Shown in pieces: positions 31,651 through 34,780 of a DNA stretch of 34,780 nt (position 1 is its first letter; the number at the start of each line of letters is the position of its first letter). A program made the translations under genes and the position numbers. The notes under the pieces were generated by a model, which ran no database searches, was not told the DNA's origin, and saw nothing but the letters and a program-made list of their open reading frames with translations. The DNA is from Flammula alnicola. Its lineage: Eukaryota > Basidiomycota > Agaricomycetes > Agaricales > Strophariaceae. The stretch lies in NCBI GenBank assembly GCA_015499995.1, contig JADNRV010000439.1, forward strand, positions 1-34,780, written 5' to 3'.

Positions 31651-34508
31651 TTATTCAGAAGAGTGGGTAAGAGGGTCGATGCAGATGATGCCGTCTCTCT
31701 CGCTCCATGGGTATCCCCACCGGTGCAGCCATTCACGTACGCCAGTGGCCAGGCGGGCTCGAGAGGCACCACGAGCAACATCCTGCGTGCCCGTATGCTT
31801 CTCCTCGCCGACAATTGCATAAGCTGGTCCAAAAAAAAATTAAACAGAATAATAAGCCAGCATGCTAAAACACCTACCCAGACCGTAGAAATGTTCGCGT
31901 TCGAGCTGATGAAAATCTGACGTTAGACATGATTTTTAAATCAACAAGGCAAATGCTACTAACCGCAAGCAAGAACTGCTCAAGAACTTCCGTAGCTTCA
32001 TTGGCATGCAACCCATGCAGGTCTAACATGGCCTCTGTCCTGTCCTCCTGACTAGCTTCGGCGCCGCCAGTACCTACACTCGCAATGCCCAGGTACACGC
32101 CCAGGCCTCCACCGCATGCCTTGCCTCTTGTGCCACGGTCGCCAGGATCGTCCGACCATGCTGCGTCTCTCGATCGAACGGCCTGCTCCGCCATCCTCGC
32201 ACGTTCTCGCACAAGCTTGGCCGCCGCATCCGCCATCTCTACGGACATCTTCGCGTTGAGGTCGTGGCCTTCCCGACTGAACCGCTTCGCAGCAGCCCCG
32301 TCGCCTCTCCTCCAGGCATCGGCAGCCCTGGAAAGGCACGCATTCCTTGCGGCGCCCAGCTGCAGTGCCCGTTGCCTGTAGGCCATGTACAAATTACTAA
32401 CGGCTTCACCAGTAGGCAACGTCGGCAGTAGGACAGGTGGATGAAGCTTGAGGCGCGGCGAAGGTCTTGGAGCCACGATAGCGTTCTGATGATGTAAACT
32501 ATCAGCAGCAGGACCCATAATTTCTCTCCTTGCTGCAATATTGGTACTCGCATTTACATTGTTTGAAATCCCTGTATCATCCGTCTGTGCCTGCGACTGT
32601 GGTGCAGGTTTCTTGACAGCAGCTGAGAACCTCGTCCTCCCAGGATCGTTGTAGGGCACGTATTTGCGGCCTCTCACAGCGGCTTGGTTTTCATATCCAA
32701 GAACTGGGAATTCGTCAGGCGGCGGGCTATTCGCAGGGTATGCGGCAAGAGGACCAGTGCCAGGAGGCACGTTGGCCCTTGTCAGAACAGCATTCAGACT
32801 CGAGATGTCAACATCCTTAGGAAGGTGGTGCAAGAACTCGCAGTTTTCCTGCTTCGCACATGTACCGCGCAGCCAGAACCTACAGAGAGCACGTTCGAGA
32901 TCGTGACTAGAAGCAGAGTGAGTGAAGACGTATTTTACAATTGCTAATTCATACCTGAATCGACAATCCGCTCTCAAACATTCTCCAGCAACGAAATACC
33001 TACACACCCTATTCCCTCCAGGGACAGGACGTCCATTAACATACCTGGGCGCAGGCCTTCCGTTACCTGCAGCCTGGAATCCGCCTCTTGCACCATTCGG
33101 AGGGCCGCCTCTGGCTCCAGGCATTCCCTCCCTCGATACGAGCGTAACTCTCGCGCCCATATGCTGCATTCTATTCTGAGGGCTGTGTGAAGGCGCTGAT
33201 GGCAGTGCCCTGTCAACAAGCCAGGCCATGGCACGATCAAAATCGAACCCGTTGGCCGCAAGCGCCTCTTCCAGTTCCGAGGGCGCTAAAGTCGAACCGA
33301 AGACGGAGCTGAGAACGTCGAAGGGGGTCATGCCATCCGTAAGGGCTGCGGAGGCTTCCTCGGACTCTGGTTCGGGACCTGCCCGTTTAAATCTGGAGAA
33401 CCGTAAGAATAGCCCATCGGGTATTGGCTAAGATCGGACGAAGGAGGAGAGGTGGACCAGGGGTTGGTATCATAGGTGTCAAAATCGGATATCGTGATCG
33501 AGTGAAAAGATGGGATGGGATTGGAAGCAAATGGATCGAAAGGATCATCTTCGTCGTCTTCATCTTTGGGACGATGGGATGAACGCAAAGACGAAGAGGG
33601 TGTGGCAGAACGTCAAGGATGATTGGTCAGCAATCAAAGGAGCAGCGATGGCGAGATTGGAGGTGGCACGAGGGGAATTGTGAGACCACAGATCTGGAGA
33701 AGGGGTATCTGCACGGAGGAGAGATCCTGAGGGTGCGAGGCAGCAGCGGAGAGCGGGCGGGGTATAGGCCTAAACTCGCTCGCCTTTGCATTCAAGAGCT
33801 TGGCGATGATATGGGCGAAGCAGGCAGCGACGCCGTGAACTGAGCTTGTGCGGTCTGGCATAAGCCAATACGGGCGACGACGACGGGGAATAATCTGATT
33901 TTGTGGATCCCATAGGTGCCAAGGGGGATGTTGCAGGAGTATGTGGTCTGCGAAATATGCTAACGAGGGGGGACGCCGGCGCTGATGATGGTGTGTCTGG
34001 GCGAGCAGGATATAGGCGGGACGAGTTTGTGGATGCGCGAGACGATGGCTCGAAATGGGGCGGCGCGTCGGAGTTAGGAAGAGGAACGGCACACCAGCGA
34101 TATCGTCGCGGTGCTTGTGCATCAGGTCCAGCACATTCTGCTCAACCTAGATCCGGTGTAAGCGCCGTGCAATAGTCCAGAGACAGACATATAACGTACG
34201 CTTTCGTCATCCATCGAATATGTCGTCTTGAGTAGGGCCTTGAGTTCATCCTCTCTCTCATCTATGAGAAGCGAGACAACCTCATTCACAATGCTCTGTG
34301 GCACCCTGTTGTACTCGTCATTCTCTGCGTCGCTGTCGTAGTTCTCAAGTGGTTTATATTGGCGCGCAATTGCAGAAAGCTGCGCCCGGGTGGGGAAATT
34401 TCCCCACTCCTGCTGAGGATGGCTCCTGTAGGTGTGATGGCCGCTCCCATTGTACGGGGAGTTGGCACTCAGCGGGTCGTAGGCCATGTGATAAGCAGGC
34501 ATGGCCAT
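31651..34508 (-). CDS. CUE-like/CCCH/DUF1771/Smr RNA-binding protein, several frame breaks
   Basis: Probable RNA-surveillance type protein. Exons: 34200-34508, 32955-34146, 31964-32906, 31878-31905, 31651-31823. N-terminal block: MAMPAYHMAYDPL, then helical VNEVVSLLIDEREDELKALL. A Ser/Pro-rich middle is followed by a CUE-like ubiquitin-binding helix bundle (PFDVLSSVFGSTLAPSELEEAL), two CCCH zinc fingers (CRYFVAGEC..C...H, split by an intron, and CRFWLRGTC..C...H), a DUF1771 region (AADAWRRGDGAAAKRFSREG) and a C-terminal Smr domain (MLDLHGLHANEATEVLEQFL, then EKHTGTQD and ATGVREWLHRWGYPW). Smr domains bind or cleave RNA. Between about 34070 and 33360 the reading frame must change about six times to keep the conserved Ser/Pro-rich sequence; several changes are shortened C-runs. 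Outside that stretch the frame is clean. Confidence 0.85.
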
Positions 34509-34780
34509 TGTATTGGGGGATCTAGGGGTACACGCCTTGGCTGAGGGTACTTGGGAAGTGAGTTGTAGGGAAGAGACAATAGGGCGTATTGTGTCCGCAT
34601 AAGCATGTAACTAACCAACAAACAAACTCATCACTGATTCGATTACATTACAACATTTATAGCACATGCCACAACAAATCCTCGCCATACTTCGTACAAA
34701 TTATTCAAGTATCCCACTGAATATACACGACCTCCTCTCTCCATGCCTCTTTCACTTCCTTTCCGCCGTCCTGACAACAA
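34509..34780. other. Upstream region of the Smr gene
   Basis: Promoter side of the minus-strand Smr gene up to the window edge. No gene seen. Confidence 0.4.

Noticed and set aside
33634..34134. 166-codon minus-strand frame as a separate gene
   Set aside because: Its start is the Smr-gene exon, and the rest reads the wrong phase of the conserved Ser/Pro-rich region after a frame break.
1..34780. CRISPR array, operon structure, rRNA
   Set aside because: No regularly spaced repeats and no rRNA-like conserved blocks; splice-site-rich genes show this is a eukaryotic nuclear sequence.

Overview
The window looks like nuclear DNA of an intron-dense basidiomycete, most likely an Agaricomycete. The protein genes are cut by many 45-60 bp GT-AG introns. 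The gene set is fungal: a Zn2Cys6 regulator with a fungal-specific domain, RHO3, a fungal-type GDP-mannose transporter and F-box-like relics. Splice models were built by eye from conserved protein frames and consensus splice sites.

Left part (1-6441): a GDP-mannose transporter on the minus strand (40-1625), then about 4.8 kb of gene-poor DNA holding two decayed copies of one F-box/LRR-like gene (about 2150-3125 and 4860-5345), low-complexity stretches and one unassigned open stretch (5525-5905).

Middle left (6442-8943): two 1130-bp terminal-inverted-repeat elements in inverted orientation (6449-7578 and 7807-8936), differing at one base that I can find, separated by a 228-bp spacer. The 7-bp direct repeats expected at each insertion do not flank each copy as written. 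They match perfectly only if the spacer is flipped, so the spacer has been inverted after both insertions, in the genome or by the assembler. The spacer itself holds a third F-box-like relic.

Middle (9135-18168): a PQ-loop membrane protein of the SLC66A2/Any1 type (10 exons, frame intact), starting 198 bp from the right element, then the clathrin heavy chain gene (22 exons, including a GC-AG intron and one 1-bp frame break).

Right part (19195-34508), all minus strand: a membrane-anchored protein-kinase-like gene broken by an in-frame TGA, RHO3 with a CVVM prenylation box, a 14-exon Zn2Cys6 transcription factor, a 576-residue coiled-coil protein, and a CUE/CCCH/DUF1771/Smr protein. The window therefore covers Golgi glycosylation, membrane trafficking and polarity housekeeping genes with one transposon-rich island.

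Two cross-cutting signals deserve attention. First, four conserved genes (VRG4, CHC1, RHO3, Smr) carry single-base losses, several of them shortened C-runs, which suggests consensus errors rather than four dead genes. Second, real exons of only 10, 12, 12 and 13 nt are needed to rebuild RHO3 and the transcription factor.
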